From assembly GCF_000214215.1 (NCBI RefSeq), contig NC_015559.1:930001-994000 (forward strand): a DNA stretch of 64,000 nucleotides. The letters are read 5' to 3'. This document shows, in pieces, positions 29,784 to 38,788 of this stretch (position 1 is its first letter; every line of letters starts with the position of its first letter). The DNA is from Marinomonas posidonica IVIA-Po-181. Its GTDB lineage: Bacteria; Pseudomonadota; Gammaproteobacteria; Pseudomonadales; Marinomonadaceae. Made by a program: the position numbers and the translations under genes. The notes under the pieces are model-generated. The model had not been told where the DNA came from. It saw only the letters and a list, made by a program, of their open reading frames with translations, and did no database searches.

Positions 29784-30902
29784 GTGTGGCCGGAAAGCGG
29801 TGAAGAGAAGGCGCCACTGCGTACTGGCCTGACGACAGGCAGTTGTGCCACAGCTTGTTGTGTGGCGGCGGCACAATATCTGTTCGCTCAGCGTCAAGAC
29901 GACAAGGTTAGTATCTTGTTGCCCAAGGGCAAACGTGTCGATCTTGTGATTGAGTCTTATCAAGCCATTGCGCAAGGCGTGTGTACGAGCACGATCAAGG
30001 ATGCAGGAGATGATCCAGATGTCACTCACGGTGCGAGAATTTTTGTGGAACTGAGCTTATGCGCAGATCCGGGTGTGTTTTTTCATGCGGCAGAAGGGGT
30101 TGGGACAGTGACGCGAACCGGTTTGGTGTTGGCGGTCGGTGAACCCGCGATTAATCCAGTACCTCGCCAAATGATGACAGAGCATTTGCTCGGTTTTGCT
30201 GAAACGTATCTGTATCAAGGCGGCTTCAATGTGGCTGTTGGCATTGAAAATGGTGCAGTCATTGCGCAGAAAACCATGAATCCGCGTTTGGGCATTCAGG
30301 GAGGATTGTCCATTTTGGGAACCACTGGCATAGTGCGGCCTTTTTCCTGCGCCGCTTACATTGCTTCCATTCATCAAGGAATTGATGTGGCTCGAGCCAA
30401 TGGTTTGTCGCACATGGCGGCGACTACCGGCAATGCCAGTGAAACAGCAATAAAAGATCATTACGGCTTAGACGACATGGCGTTATTGGAAATGGGAGAT
30501 TTTGTCGGTGCTGTATTGAAGCACATCCGTAAGGTGGAAGTTCAAGGGGCAACACAGCTAACCAAACTGAGTGTGTGTGGCGGTTTTGGTAAAATCAGCA
30601 AATTGGCTCAAGGTCACATGGATTTGAATAGCCGAGTTTCCAGTATTGATTTAGCCGCTTTGGCGGAATTAGCCGCTACTTTAGGTGCTAGTGATGCTTT
30701 GCAAAAACGCATGCAAGCCGCGAACACCAGCGTCCAAGCAATGGGGTTTGCTCAACAGGAAAACCTTCTTTTAGCCGATGCGGTGTGTGCTCAAGCTGTG
30801 ACCTTTGCGCGTCGCTATATTCCTGATCATATGGCATTGGAAGTGTGGGCCATCGATCGCCAAGGTCAGTTTGTTGGTTTTGCTAAGGACGGGACCTCAT
30901 GA
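29784..30902 (+). CDS. cbiD: Cobalt-precorrin-5B C1-methyltransferase CbiD
   Basis: The 372-residue CbiD methylates C1 of the ring. Signature stretches are [57 protein letters not shown] and [13 protein letters not shown]. It starts at GTG 29784, one base after the cobB stop. CbiD is usually described from the cobalt-early route; here it stands with Cob-type enzymes, as in several Pseudomonas-like mixed clusters lacking CobF. Confidence 0.93.
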   Translation: MWPESGEEKAPLRTGLTTGSCATACCVAAAQYLFAQRQDDKVSILLPKGKRVDLVIESYQAIAQGVCTSTIKDAGDDPDVTHGARIFVELSLCADPGVFFHAAEGVGTVTRTGLVLAVGEPAINPVPRQMMTEHLLGFAETYLYQGGFNVAVGIENGAVIAQKTMNPRLGIQGGLSILGTTGIVRPFSCAAYIASIHQGIDVARANGLSHMAATTGNASETAIKDHYGLDDMALLEMGDFVGAVLKHIRKVEVQGATQLTKLSVCGGFGKISKLAQGHMDLNSRVSSIDLAALAELAATLGASDALQKRMQAANTSVQAMGFAQQENLLLADAVCAQAVTFARRYIPDHMALEVWAIDRQGQFVGFAKDGTS

Positions 30903-31645
30903 AGCGCATTTTATTACTGGGTGGTACCGCCGATGCGCGACGTTTAGCCGATGCTTTGCATCAATCTGGCTTCCATGTGATCTACAGTTTGGCCGGTTTA
31001 GTACGCGTTCCCAAAGTCGACTGTGAGCTGGTGGTCGGTGGTTTCACTCAGTTTGGTGGCCTTGCGAGGTATTTACAGCAGCAGTCGATTCAAGTTGTGT
31101 TGGATGTGACGCATCCTTATGCTAAAAACATGAGTCAAAAAGCCGTGTTAGCCGCTAAACAGCTTGGCATTCCGTGCTGGCGTTTTCATCGACCAAGTTG
31201 GCAAAAACAACAAGGTGATGACTGGTATGATTATCAAGATGACGCGGCACTGTTAAAACAGCTTGCAACTTATCGACGTCCATTATTGAGTGCGGGTCAG
31301 ATGTCGGAAGCGACCTTGTTACAGCTGGTAAATCTAGGGCAAATTGAGTCCTTGGTTTGGCGAACAGCGGTTGCTCCTAAGTTTGCTTTACCCTCCTTAG
31401 TGACTTGGTTAAAAGCCATTGGGCCTTTTGCTTTCGAAGACGAAAAAACACTACTGGAACAGCATCAGATTGATGTGATTGTGAGTAAAAATAGTGGTGG
31501 AAAGGCGACGTATGCGAAGCTTTACGCCGCCCGAGAAATGAAAATTCCGGTTCTAATGCAGGCTCGTCCTGTTTTACCGTCAGCCGATCGTGAATTCATG
31601 GATTTAGAGGATTGCCAACAAGCTTGTCTAGCTGCATGGCGATGA
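30899..31645 (+). CDS. cobK: Precorrin-6A reductase (CobK/CbiJ)
   Basis: The 248-residue Rossmann-like reductase begins [20 protein letters not shown] and contains the conserved [12 protein letters not shown] motif and the [19 protein letters not shown] nucleotide-binding loop. It reduces the macrocycle of precorrin-6A with NADPH. ATGA overlap with cbiD. Confidence 0.92.
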   Translation: MKRILLLGGTADARRLADALHQSGFHVIYSLAGLVRVPKVDCELVVGGFTQFGGLARYLQQQSIQVVLDVTHPYAKNMSQKAVLAAKQLGIPCWRFHRPSWQKQQGDDWYDYQDDAALLKQLATYRRPLLSAGQMSEATLLQLVNLGQIESLVWRTAVAPKFALPSLVTWLKAIGPFAFEDEKTLLEQHQIDVIVSKNSGGKATYAKLYAAREMKIPVLMQARPVLPSADREFMDLEDCQQACLAAWR

Positions 31646-31682
31646 AGATAACATCGAATATTCAATCAAAGACACAGAAAAT

Positions 31683-32360
31683 ATGCCCCAAACATCCGAT
31701 CAAAAACTTGCAGCGTCTAGCCCATTTCAATATGAGCATAATCCACAAACTATTGAAGCTGACAGTTTTCGTCAGATCCGAGCGTTGACGTCACTGGAGG
31801 AGTTTAATCAGGATCAGCAGCAAGTGGTGATGCGCATTGTGCATAGCTTGGGCTTGCCCGATGTGGCAGAACAGGTTCGTTTTAGCGCAAATGCCACTCA
31901 AGCCGGTCGACAAGCATTGTCTAACAATGGTCACATTCTATGTGATGTGGAAATGGTGAAACAAGGTGTCACCAAACGTATGATTCATCAAGAACCTTTG
32001 TGTTTCTTAAATCACTCAAAAACCGCTGAGTTGGCCAAGCAAAAAAGCGAGACACGTTCTATGGCAGCCTTGTCTCTTTGGCAAGATCATCTTGCTGGCA
32101 GTGTGGTCTTGATTGGTAATGCGCCGACGGCTTTGTTTCGCCTTTTAGAGATGATTGCACAAGGCGCACCAAAACCTGCTTTAATCATCGGCATGCCGGT
32201 TGGCTTTGTCGGCGCGGCAGAATCCAAAGACGCCTTGTGGCAAGCACATCAAGCCCTAGGGGTTGAATGCATTACCTTGCTTGGGCGCATGGGCGGCAGT
32301 GCCGTTACGTCGGCAAGCTGTAATGCGTTATTGCGTTGTAATCTAGGCGAGTATTACTGA
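31683..32360 (+). CDS. cobH: Precorrin-8X methylmutase (CobH/CbiC)
   Basis: The 225-residue protein migrates the C11 methyl to C12, giving hydrogenobyrinate or cobyrinate. The catalytic histidine is in VMRIVHSLGLPDV. Other family landmarks are ILCDVEMVKQGVTKRM, ETRSMAALSLW, IGNAPTALFRLLEMI and IIGMPVGFVGAAESKDAL. The spacer to cobK is only 37 bases. Its TGA overlaps the cobL ATG. Confidence 0.93.
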   Translation: MPQTSDQKLAASSPFQYEHNPQTIEADSFRQIRALTSLEEFNQDQQQVVMRIVHSLGLPDVAEQVRFSANATQAGRQALSNNGHILCDVEMVKQGVTKRMIHQEPLCFLNHSKTAELAKQKSETRSMAALSLWQDHLAGSVVLIGNAPTALFRLLEMIAQGAPKPALIIGMPVGFVGAAESKDALWQAHQALGVECITLLGRMGGSAVTSASCNALLRCNLGEYY

Positions 32361-33637
32361 TGCAAATTCATGTGATTGGTTTAGGGGTTAATGAGCTGGC
32401 CAATTTGGACGCCAAGGCTCAATCTGCTTTTGCATCTTTGGGCGAGCAAGATGTGATACTCGGCTCCCCAAGACAACACCAAACCGTCGCGAATTACATA
32501 CAAGGAGGGCAAGTGAACCTTTTGCCCAAGTTGTCTCAATTGTCCGCCGAGTTTGATCAATGGCAGTCTCAAGGGGCAAATAAGGTCATTGTATTAGCAT
32601 CGGGAGACCCGCTTTTTTTTGGCATTGGCTCTTGGCTAGTGAAACAGTTTGGTGCGAGTAATGTGACCTTTTACCCTAATGTGTCCAGTGTGCAGGTGGC
32701 GTGTCACCGTTTGGCTATTTCACTGCAAGACGCTCAGGTTGTCAGCTTACATGGTCGACCTTTGCCATCTTTGCGTCGTTATTTACAGGCGAATAAAAAA
32801 CTGATTTTGTTGACCGATGGGCAAAGTCATCCGGCGGCCATTGCTCAAGAATGCGTTATGGCAGGTTTGGATAAAACCAAAGTAACTGTATGTGAAGCCT
32901 TGGGTTATCCTCACGAAAACATCACGGCCTTTGACGCTGCGGAACTAAGTCAATCGCAACAAGAGTTTGATCCACTCAATGTGGTGGCGTTGGAAACCTC
33001 TTCTCAAGCCAGTCTATATCCTTCTTCTGTTGGGATTGCCGATGAGCTATTCGTGACAGACAAGGGTGAGGGCAAAGGCATGATAACGAAGCGCGAAGTG
33101 CGCTTGATGATTTTATCTTACATGCAATTGGCCGCAAAGGAGGTGGTTTGGGACATTGGTGCGGGCTGTGGTGGGGTGAGTGTGGAGTTGGCCTACTGGC
33201 ATCCAGACGCAGATATTTATGCGGTGGAGCATCATGAAGGCCGTTGGGAGTGCTTGCAAGCCAATCAGCAAAAGTTTGGTGTCATGCAAAATTTGCATCT
33301 CATTAAGGGTCGTGCACCAGAGGTACTTGATGATTTGCCTAAACCTAATAAAGTCTTTATCGGCGGCAGTGACGGAGCACTGGTGCAGTTGATGGCGCAA
33401 ACCTGGTCACTTTTACCAATTGGCGGCATTTTATTAGTCAGTGCTGTGACAGAAGACACTAGACTGCAAGTTGCGACCTTTGCAAATCAACGAAAGCAGG
33501 CTCAAGACACCATAGAAACAAGCTTGCAGATTGCCATTTCGAAAGCTGAGTTGCTAGCAGGGCAAACTTTATATCGCCCTAATTTGCCAGTGACGTTATA
33601 TCAATTTATTAAACAGCATGACGCTGAGACCGTTTAA
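32360..33637 (+). CDS. cobL: Precorrin-6Y C5,15-methyltransferase (decarboxylating), CbiE-CbiT fusion CobL
   Basis: The 425-residue fusion has an N-terminal tetrapyrrole methylase domain CbiE (about 1-205; IHVIGLGVNEL, VLASGDPLFFGIGSWL, FYPNVSSVQVA). The C-terminal CbiT Rossmann methyltransferase (about 225-425) has VVWDIGAGCGGVSVELAYWH and FIGGSDGALVQLM. It methylates C5 and C15 and decarboxylates the acetate at C12. Full fused length as in the aerobic CobL. The cobI start lies at its stop. Confidence 0.94.
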   Translation: MQIHVIGLGVNELANLDAKAQSAFASLGEQDVILGSPRQHQTVANYIQGGQVNLLPKLSQLSAEFDQWQSQGANKVIVLASGDPLFFGIGSWLVKQFGASNVTFYPNVSSVQVACHRLAISLQDAQVVSLHGRPLPSLRRYLQANKKLILLTDGQSHPAAIAQECVMAGLDKTKVTVCEALGYPHENITAFDAAELSQSQQEFDPLNVVALETSSQASLYPSSVGIADELFVTDKGEGKGMITKREVRLMILSYMQLAAKEVVWDIGAGCGGVSVELAYWHPDADIYAVEHHEGRWECLQANQQKFGVMQNLHLIKGRAPEVLDDLPKPNKVFIGGSDGALVQLMAQTWSLLPIGGILLVSAVTEDTRLQVATFANQRKQAQDTIETSLQIAISKAELLAGQTLYRPNLPVTLYQFIKQHDAETV

Positions 33638-33638
33638 C

Positions 33639-34409
33639 ATGACAAGCAATAACTTTAGTGTAGTGAAAGCTGAAAACAGACAAAAAGACGGTTTGAAAGG
33701 CCGTTTTATTGGGGTCGGTGTTGGTCCAGGTGATCCAGAGTTAATTACCTTAAAAGCCTTACGATTGATTCAACGAGCCTCTGTTGTGAGTTATCTAGCC
33801 AATGATCAAGGCGCGTCTCAGGCCAAAAGCATTGCTTCTGAAGCCTTTGCGAATGTTTCGCAGGAGCAAGATGAAATTGCTATTCACATGCCCATGTCAA
33901 CAGATCGAGCATTAGCCAATCAAGCTTATGATTTAGGAACGAAAGACATTACTAAGGCGCTAGAACAAGGTCTGGACGTGGTATTTCTTTGTGAAGGGGA
34001 TCCACTATTTTTTGGTTCATTTGCTTATTTATTAGAGCGGATTGCGCCTTTTTATGAATGTCAGGTTGTGCCTGGTGTATCATCCATCAATGCCGCTTCA
34101 TCCGCACTCAATCATCCTTTAACCGTGTTAAAGGAGTCCTTTGCTGTGGTCAGTGGACGCCATTCAGCTGAGCAAATTGATACGGCCTTAGCGCAACATG
34201 ATACTGTGGTGATTATGAAAGCGGGAAGAGCCCGTCCGAGAATCCTGGCAGCATTACGTAAGACACAGCGTTTACATGAAGCCAAATACCTAGAATACAT
34301 TGGTCGTGATAATGAGCGTATCTTGCACGATGTAAGTGAGTTAGAAGACAAAGCTGGGCCATACTTTTCTTTGTTTGTGGTGACAAGAACTGAGCGAGGC
34401 ACAAATTGA
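33639..34409 (+). CDS. cobI: Precorrin-2 C20-methyltransferase (CobI/CbiL)
   Basis: The 256-residue tetrapyrrole methylase has the GVGVGPGDPELITLKAL loop, VFLCEGDPLFFGSFAYLLER, VVPGVSSINAASSAL and VVIMKAGRARPRIL. It adds the C20 methyl to precorrin-2. I chose ATG 33639, directly after the cobL stop; an in-frame ATG at 33618 lies within cobL. Confidence 0.93.
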   Translation: MTSNNFSVVKAENRQKDGLKGRFIGVGVGPGDPELITLKALRLIQRASVVSYLANDQGASQAKSIASEAFANVSQEQDEIAIHMPMSTDRALANQAYDLGTKDITKALEQGLDVVFLCEGDPLFFGSFAYLLERIAPFYECQVVPGVSSINAASSALNHPLTVLKESFAVVSGRHSAEQIDTALAQHDTVVIMKAGRARPRILAALRKTQRLHEAKYLEYIGRDNERILHDVSELEDKAGPYFSLFVVTRTERGTN

Positions 34410-35170
34410 TCCGCATTTTTGCTTTAACGCCTACGGGACGAACGCTTGCGGAGAGGTTGTGTGGCCTCTATCCAGAAGCTCAGTTCGAATATAAGCCAAA
34501 ACCTTTTGCCGACAAGGTGCAGCAAGCCTTTATTCAACAAGATCAGTTGTTGTTTATCTGTGCGACAGGCATTGTCATGCGTACTCTCGCGCCAGTACTG
34601 CAAGACAAGCATCAAGATCCCCCGGTGTTGGTGCTGGACGAGGCTGGTCAGTTCGTTATTCCATTATTGTCAGGACATGAAGGTGGCGCTAACAATTGGG
34701 CCGCACAGGTGGCGGAAATGCTAGGTGCGCAATTGGTGATGACCACAGCTAAGCCTTATGTTAATCCAACTTATACCTTAGGCATGGGGTGTGAACGACA
34801 TTGCCCATTATCCTATTTAGAGTCCCTTATGCTGGAAACATTGCAGCAACAAGGGCTGACCCCGCAAGATATCCATTCTTTGAACAGCATTGATGTGAAA
34901 GCCGATGAAACGCAACTGATTGCGTTAGCGGAAAAATATCAGTGGCCTTTCCAAACCTACTCGGCCGAACAATTGATGCCAATGGAACCTCTATTAAGCA
35001 CTCGTTCTGAATATGTTTTTAATACGGTTGGGGTTTACGGTGTGGCCGAATCCGCGGCTTTACTCGCGGCACAAAAAGCGACTGATTCTGAGCCTGAATT
35101 GGTGGTGAATAAAATCAAAAATGCCAAAGCCACTTGTGCACTGTCGCGTGGTTTTGGGCAAACAAAGTAG
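34406..35170 (+). CDS. cbiG: Cobalt-precorrin-5A hydrolase-like protein CbiG (CbiG/CobE)
   Basis: The 254-residue protein has an N-terminal CbiG domain (IFALTPTGRTLAERL, FICATGIVMRTLAP, VIPLLSGHEGGANNWA). A short CobE-like C-terminal domain follows (YTLGMGCERHCPLSYLESLM, STRSEYVFNTVGVYGVAESA). CbiG opens the delta-lactone and extrudes the C2 unit as acetaldehyde. It starts at TTG 34406 overlapping the cobI stop. It is the last cobalamin gene; the accessory island begins 60 bases later with no terminator visible, suggesting that the cluster has been cut here. Confidence 0.9.
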   Translation: MIRIFALTPTGRTLAERLCGLYPEAQFEYKPKPFADKVQQAFIQQDQLLFICATGIVMRTLAPVLQDKHQDPPVLVLDEAGQFVIPLLSGHEGGANNWAAQVAEMLGAQLVMTTAKPYVNPTYTLGMGCERHCPLSYLESLMLETLQQQGLTPQDIHSLNSIDVKADETQLIALAEKYQWPFQTYSAEQLMPMEPLLSTRSEYVFNTVGVYGVAESAALLAAQKATDSEPELVVNKIKNAKATCALSRGFGQTK

Positions 35171-35230
35171 TGGTATCATTCATCATGCTATTTTCAGCAT
35201 CAAGTGATCACGTTCTAAATGCGTTCTAAA

Positions 35231-36056
35231 TGGGGTCAGAGTAAAATTAAATTTACTCTCTAGAGAATCCTTCTTCGTGCTATCTTTTTATCTCAAAGTA
35301 TGAGAGAAAGGAGTCTCCATGCCACGTCGTCCGAGAGTTTCTATTCCAGGTTATGCCGAGCACATTATTCAGCGAGGTAATAACCGCCAGCCCATTTTTG
35401 TCAGCGATGAAGACATTAAAGCTTATGCTTTTTGGCTTGGTGAATACGCTAAAAAGTTTGAAGTATCGATACACGCTTGGGTGTTTATGACCAACCATGT
35501 TCATTTATTGTGTACACCCAGTAACACGACTTGCGTTTCAAAAATGATGCAGTCGCTGGGCAGACAATACGTTCGATATTTTAATTATACCTATCAGCGC
35601 ACAGGTACTTTATGGGAAGGGCGTTTTAAGTCTTGTTTGGTACAAGACCAAAGTTACCTTTTTCATTTGTACCCTTATATTGAGCTGAACCCAGTTAGGG
35701 CGGATATGGTGAAAGATCCTGCTGATTATTCTTGGTCTAGCTACCAATGTAATGGTTTGGGTGCTAGTAGTGATTTACTGACACCGCATCAACTCTACCA
35801 GTCACTGGGAAGAACAAAAGAAGAGCGATGTAATGTGTATCGAGATATGTTTCAGTATCAGGTAGATGGTAAATTATTAGAAGATATTCGTTTAACTGCC
35901 AATAAAGGGTTAGCGTTAGGAAATGATAAATTCAAAGAGCAAATAGAGTTACTAACTGGTCAACGGCAAACTGAAGTAAAGCGTGGAAGAAAAGAAGGTT
36001 GGCGTAGAAAATAACGGTGTTGATGATCGTATTGGTTTAATTTTACTCTGACCCCA
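35231..36056. mobile_element. RAYT/IS200-like element with perfect 21-bp inverted ends (complete copy)
   Basis: The left end 35231-35251 (starts TGGGGTCAGAG, ends AAATTAAA) and right end 36036-36056 are perfect inverted repeats. They enclose one transposase gene. Fragments of the same element occur at 39698 (left end only) and 49405-49820 (decayed gene). The copy separates the end of the cobalamin cluster from an orphan toxin tail. Confidence 0.85.
35319..36014 (+). CDS. REP-associated tyrosine transposase (Y1_Tnp family)
   Basis: The 231-residue Y1 transposase has PRRPRVSIPGYAEHIIQRGN, the HUH-type metal motif in VFMTNHVHLLCTPS, the GRQYVRYFNYTYQRTGTLWE block, and the region with the nucleophilic Tyr followed by LNPVRADMVKDP. 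The C-terminus is basic (KRGRKEGWRRK). The family makes single-strand nicks at palindromic DNA ends. AGAAAGGAG precedes the ATG. All expected motifs are intact, so it could be active. Confidence 0.9.
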   Translation: MPRRPRVSIPGYAEHIIQRGNNRQPIFVSDEDIKAYAFWLGEYAKKFEVSIHAWVFMTNHVHLLCTPSNTTCVSKMMQSLGRQYVRYFNYTYQRTGTLWEGRFKSCLVQDQSYLFHLYPYIELNPVRADMVKDPADYSWSSYQCNGLGASSDLLTPHQLYQSLGRTKEERCNVYRDMFQYQVDGKLLEDIRLTANKGLALGNDKFKEQIELLTGQRQTEVKRGRKEGWRRK

Positions 36057-36068
36057 ATTATTCCACCT

Positions 36069-36341
36069 TTGAATAACGCTGGAGTAACAAAGGCAGGAAA
36101 GGCGCTAGATAAACATGCTAGGAATCAGAGAATGGGTTCCAGTGAAAGTGTGTTCCCTGGACTTAAAGGAAATAACCAGCAGAGAGCACAGCAAGCACAA
36201 AAACTTTTGGATGATATTCTTAATAACCCCAATTCAACAGTTATAAAACTAGGCAGAGAGGGAATAAAGGTCGAGCACCCGAATGGCATGCAAGCGTTGT
36301 TTAACAAAGATGGTTCATTTTCAGGATTTCAGGAGAGATAG
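36069..36341 (+). CDS. Orphan C-terminal toxin domain of a polymorphic (CdiA/Rhs-like) toxin, 5' truncated
   Basis: The frame is open from inside the upstream element and has no good start codon (TTG 36069 only), so this is a tail rather than a free gene. It reads TKAGKALDKH ... FPGLKGN ... LDDILNNPNS ... LFNKDGSFSGFQ. From memory this pattern resembles a C-terminal domain on many CDI/Rhs toxins; I cannot name the Pfam entry. A small gene follows after two bases, the usual toxin/immunity order. Without an N-terminal delivery part it is probably silent unless recombined onto an intact toxin. Confidence 0.6.
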   Translation: MNNAGVTKAGKALDKHARNQRMGSSESVFPGLKGNNQQRAQQAQKLLDDILNNPNSTVIKLGREGIKVEHPNGMQALFNKDGSFSGFQER

Positions 36342-36343
36342 AT

Positions 36344-36601
36344 ATGAAGCTTGATGAATTTTCTGATTTTGAAATATTTTTTTTTAGCGATGTCAACTAT
36401 GAGCAGATGACCGCTCAAGTTGAATATAAGTCTGAGCAAGTCTTTCAAATAACAATGGACGAAGGAGTAAAGAATATGAAAGTGATATTTTTTACTGAAT
36501 TTATAGATACAGCGTTTAAACCTGAATATAAAATGGATGGTTTGATGGCTATTTTAAATACTGCATCTACGTTGCTATCAGAATACTGGAGAGATGAGTA
36601 G
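36344..36601 (+). CDS. Probable immunity protein for the adjacent toxin tail
   Basis: The 85-residue acidic soluble protein (MKLDEFSDFEIFFFSDVNYE ...) starts two bases after the toxin tail. I recognise no family. Position, size, acidity and low GC match immunity genes of polymorphic toxin modules. It may still be expressed and protect against siblings that carry the toxin. Confidence 0.55.
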   Translation: MKLDEFSDFEIFFFSDVNYEQMTAQVEYKSEQVFQITMDEGVKNMKVIFFTEFIDTAFKPEYKMDGLMAILNTASTLLSEYWRDE

Positions 36602-36658
36602 CCAACTTTTAGGAAGGAGAAAAACTATCAACATACTTATTAGGACAGGCACCTTAAG

Positions 36659-36730
36659 AACTCTCCAGCCCTAGCTCAATGGCTGTATGGCAGCAGTGAT
36701 CCAAATGATCTGACCGCCGATCTAACTTAA
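36659..36730 (+). pseudogene. Pre-toxin fragment of a CdiA/haemagglutinin protein
   Basis: A 23-codon frame reads NSPALAQWLYGSSDPNDLTA and then stops at TAA 36728-36730. In haemagglutinin/CdiA proteins an ALYG-x-DPxxLTA stretch is common in the region ahead of the toxin. It follows a CACCTTAAG seam (36650-36658) and is followed by AATAAGACACCCAT, the start of the dispersed seam repeat. It is read as a scar from an earlier recombination. Confidence 0.45.
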
Positions 36731-36812
36731 TAAGACACCCATCGAAACTTGACGATTTTTCTACATGCTGTATATTTAACCAGTATACTTCTTATGGAAG
36801 AGAGGTTTTGTT

Positions 36813-37802
36813 ATGCCAAGAGCCAGAAGTCAGCAAGTTAGTTTACAAGATACGCCTTACTATCACTGTGTTTCACGCTGTGTTCGTAGGGCGTTTTTGT
36901 GTGGAGAAGATCCAGTATCTGGTGCAAGCTTTGAGCACCGCCGTGGTTGGGTCGAAGGACGTCTGTTATTTTTAGCCAGTGTCTTTGCTCTCGATGTTTG
37001 TGCCTATGCGGTAATGAGTAACCATCTTCATGTGGTGTTGCATATCAATGCAGAAAAAGCCGCGAAGTGGTCTACATTAGAGGTTCTGCAAAGGTGGCAT
37101 AAGCTACATAAAGGCACCGTGTTTACTCAGCAATTCGTGCGAGGCGAGTCATTACCTGATTATGCTATGGCGTTGGTGGAATCGTCTGTCGAAACCTTTA
37201 GAAATCGCCTTACAGACATGAGTTGGTTCATACCCTAAAGGGCACACGTGACCGAACTTAATGAACCCATCGCCCGAAGAGCGAATTTTGAAGACCAATG
37301 TACAGGTCGGTTCTGGGAAGGACGTTTTAAGTCCCAAGCCTTGCTGGATGAAGCTGCATTAGCGGCTTGTATGGCCTACGTTGATCTTAATCCATTGAGA
37401 GCAAAAATAAGCCACACACCAGAAACCTCAGATTTCACCAGCGTTAAAAAACGTATCGACACCGCAAAGCATCAAAAACAACCGACACGGCTGTATCCTT
37501 TTATCGGGAATCCACGAGAAAGCATGCCTGATGGGTTACCATTTAAACTGACTGATTATCTTGAGCTTGTCGATATGACAGGACGAATCATCCGTGAAGA
37601 TAAACGAGTTTCGATAGACGCTTCTTTGTTACCGATTCTTCAACGACTCAACATATCCTCAGAAAATTGGCTGTGTATCGCGACAGAATTTGGCGCAAGA
37701 ACGGGGAGTGTCGTGGGTGCTGAGCAATCTATTGCTCATTATTGTGATGCAAACAAACTAAATAGAAAACCAAGATTCAGTCATAATCGACTACTCGCCT
37801 AG
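36813..37802 (+). pseudogene. Second RAYT-type transposase gene, interrupted by an in-frame stop
   Basis: Two open frames (36813-37238 and from 37248 on) lie in the same phase and together encode one protein of about 329 codons. The N-part has YYHCVSRCVRRAFLCG and the HUH-like MSNHLHVVLH. The C-part has NEPIARRANFEDQCTGRFWE, FKSQALLDEAALAACMAYVD and LNPLRAKI. TAA at 37236-37238 lies where homologues read directly from SWF into LNEPIA; about seven extra codons are present. It belongs to a longer family than the gene at 35319. Probably inactive unless the stop is read through. Confidence 0.8.
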
Positions 37803-37977
37803 CTTCATTCCACCATTCATAGCCTTTCTTTATTTACTAATCATGTATTAGTAAATTCACTCGCCTAAAATACAATAGTCAGCCTTTTTAGCAGTTAATT
37901 AGCCATTAACGAAACGATAAAAGATGATTTTTATCTGAATACTTTCTGTTATGAAGTTGATTTTGTATGATGGAAAT

Positions 37978-38006
37978 GATGTTTAACATGGGGGGCTCAT
38001 AAAACC
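37978..38006. repeat. Short seam repeat (ATGTTTAACATGGGxxxCTCATAAAAC)
   Basis: This stretch is nearly identical to 38524-38552, the right part of a longer seam repeat. Each copy immediately precedes a truncated toxin-tail reading frame, marking a recombination boundary. Confidence 0.6.
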
Positions 38007-38158
38007 GTGTCGATGCTACTCTTAGCACCCTTCCTAAACCATTAGTTGTACCGGTAATAAGCTCAGTAGTAGAAGGTGCAATCATTGGTGTGGGAGAAAA
38101 AGCGTCGCCAACTGAACAAGATATTGAGAATATTATTGAAAAAATTAAAGGTTTTTAA
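38003..38158 (+). pseudogene. Truncated toxin tail ahead of a membrane immunity-like gene
   Basis: The frame opens just after a stop in the seam repeat and has no start. It reads NRVDATLSTLPKPLVVPVIS and ends SPTEQDIENIIEKIKGF. Its TAA overlaps the next ATG (TAATG). The arrangement is the end of a toxin gene coupled to its immunity gene. The catalytic part is missing. Confidence 0.5.
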
Positions 38159-38472
38159 TGATGATTATAGCTGGAGTGCTGCTTTTCGTTATCCATTTTT
38201 ATCTATGTATTGTTAGTTTTAGAATTACTTGGTACTTTGGTACATTACAAGCTAAATACGCTCAGAATATTGTTCTTAATATATTTTTTTATATAGTGTG
38301 TTTTGCATCAATTCCTATATATTTTATTCTTATTATAATTGGACCTTTTTACATTAATGAAAAGTTAGGTTTTGTCTTTTTTGACCATGGTAAAACAGAT
38401 CCATTAGTATGGTATATAGGTGTGATTATTGGATTAACTAGTTGGTTTGGTTTTAAAAAAAGTAATACCTGA
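38158..38472 (+). CDS. Small membrane protein, probable immunity protein
   Basis: The 104-residue protein has three predicted membrane spans (about 3-25, 42-65 and 80-98) and low-GC codon use. I do not recognise the family. Overlap with a toxin tail suggests an immunity protein acting in the inner membrane, which would fit a pore-forming toxin. It is followed by a seam repeat. Confidence 0.5.
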   Translation: MMIIAGVLLFVIHFYLCIVSFRITWYFGTLQAKYAQNIVLNIFFYIVCFASIPIYFILIIIGPFYINEKLGFVFFDHGKTDPLVWYIGVIIGLTSWFGFKKSNT

Positions 38473-38486
38473 TTCCGAAAACCTTC

Positions 38487-38552
38487 GCAGGACACCCATC
38501 TTAATATTTTCAATAAGTTAGGATGTTTAACATGGGTGTCTCATAAAACCCA
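38487..38552. repeat. Seam repeat bounded by GACACCCAT / ATGGGTGTC
   Basis: This unit contains GACACCCATCTTAATATTTT, CAATAAGTTAGGATGTTTAA and ends ATGGGTGTCTCATAAAAC. The first half matches the tandem repeats at 39742-39885 and the copy at 49216. The second half matches 37978-38006. The GACACCCAT and ATGGGTGTC blocks are inverted. Confidence 0.65.
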
Positions 38553-38788
38553 CTTATGATCGATCTGAATTAGTCGATGCTTTAGGAGCATTGTTCAAGG
38601 GGTCATCTAATGATTTGGGAGCTTTCACTGACATAGAAATAGAAGTTGAAAGTGCACCTCCTCTTCAAGATCTTGTGCCACAGGCTCGTACAGGTGCATA
38701 TATATGGGGTGAACTTATAGGAGATCACGGTAAAATGGATAGTAGTAACTCTTGGTCTGATATAAATAGGGAAGTAAATGGTGAATAA
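38531..38788 (+). pseudogene. Truncated toxin tail (second membrane-immunity module)
   Basis: The frame is open from a stop inside the seam repeat and carries no convincing start (TTG 38591 is internal). It reads TYDRSELVDALGALFKGSSN and, further on, ARTGAYIWGELIGDHGKMDS, ending WSDINREVNGE. It is acidic and soluble. It overlaps the next gene by 11 bases, again a toxin/immunity coupling. Confidence 0.45.

Noticed and set aside
36344..36601. Alternative reading as an antitoxin of a type II toxin-antitoxin pair
   Set aside because: The upstream frame has no start and looks like a large-toxin tail, and the protein has no DNA-binding motif; immunity protein fits better.
38591..38788. A free-standing 65-residue gene
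   Set aside because: The open frame continues upstream to a stop within the repeat at 38531 and the TTG at 38591 has no ribosome-binding site, so it is annotated as a truncated toxin tail.
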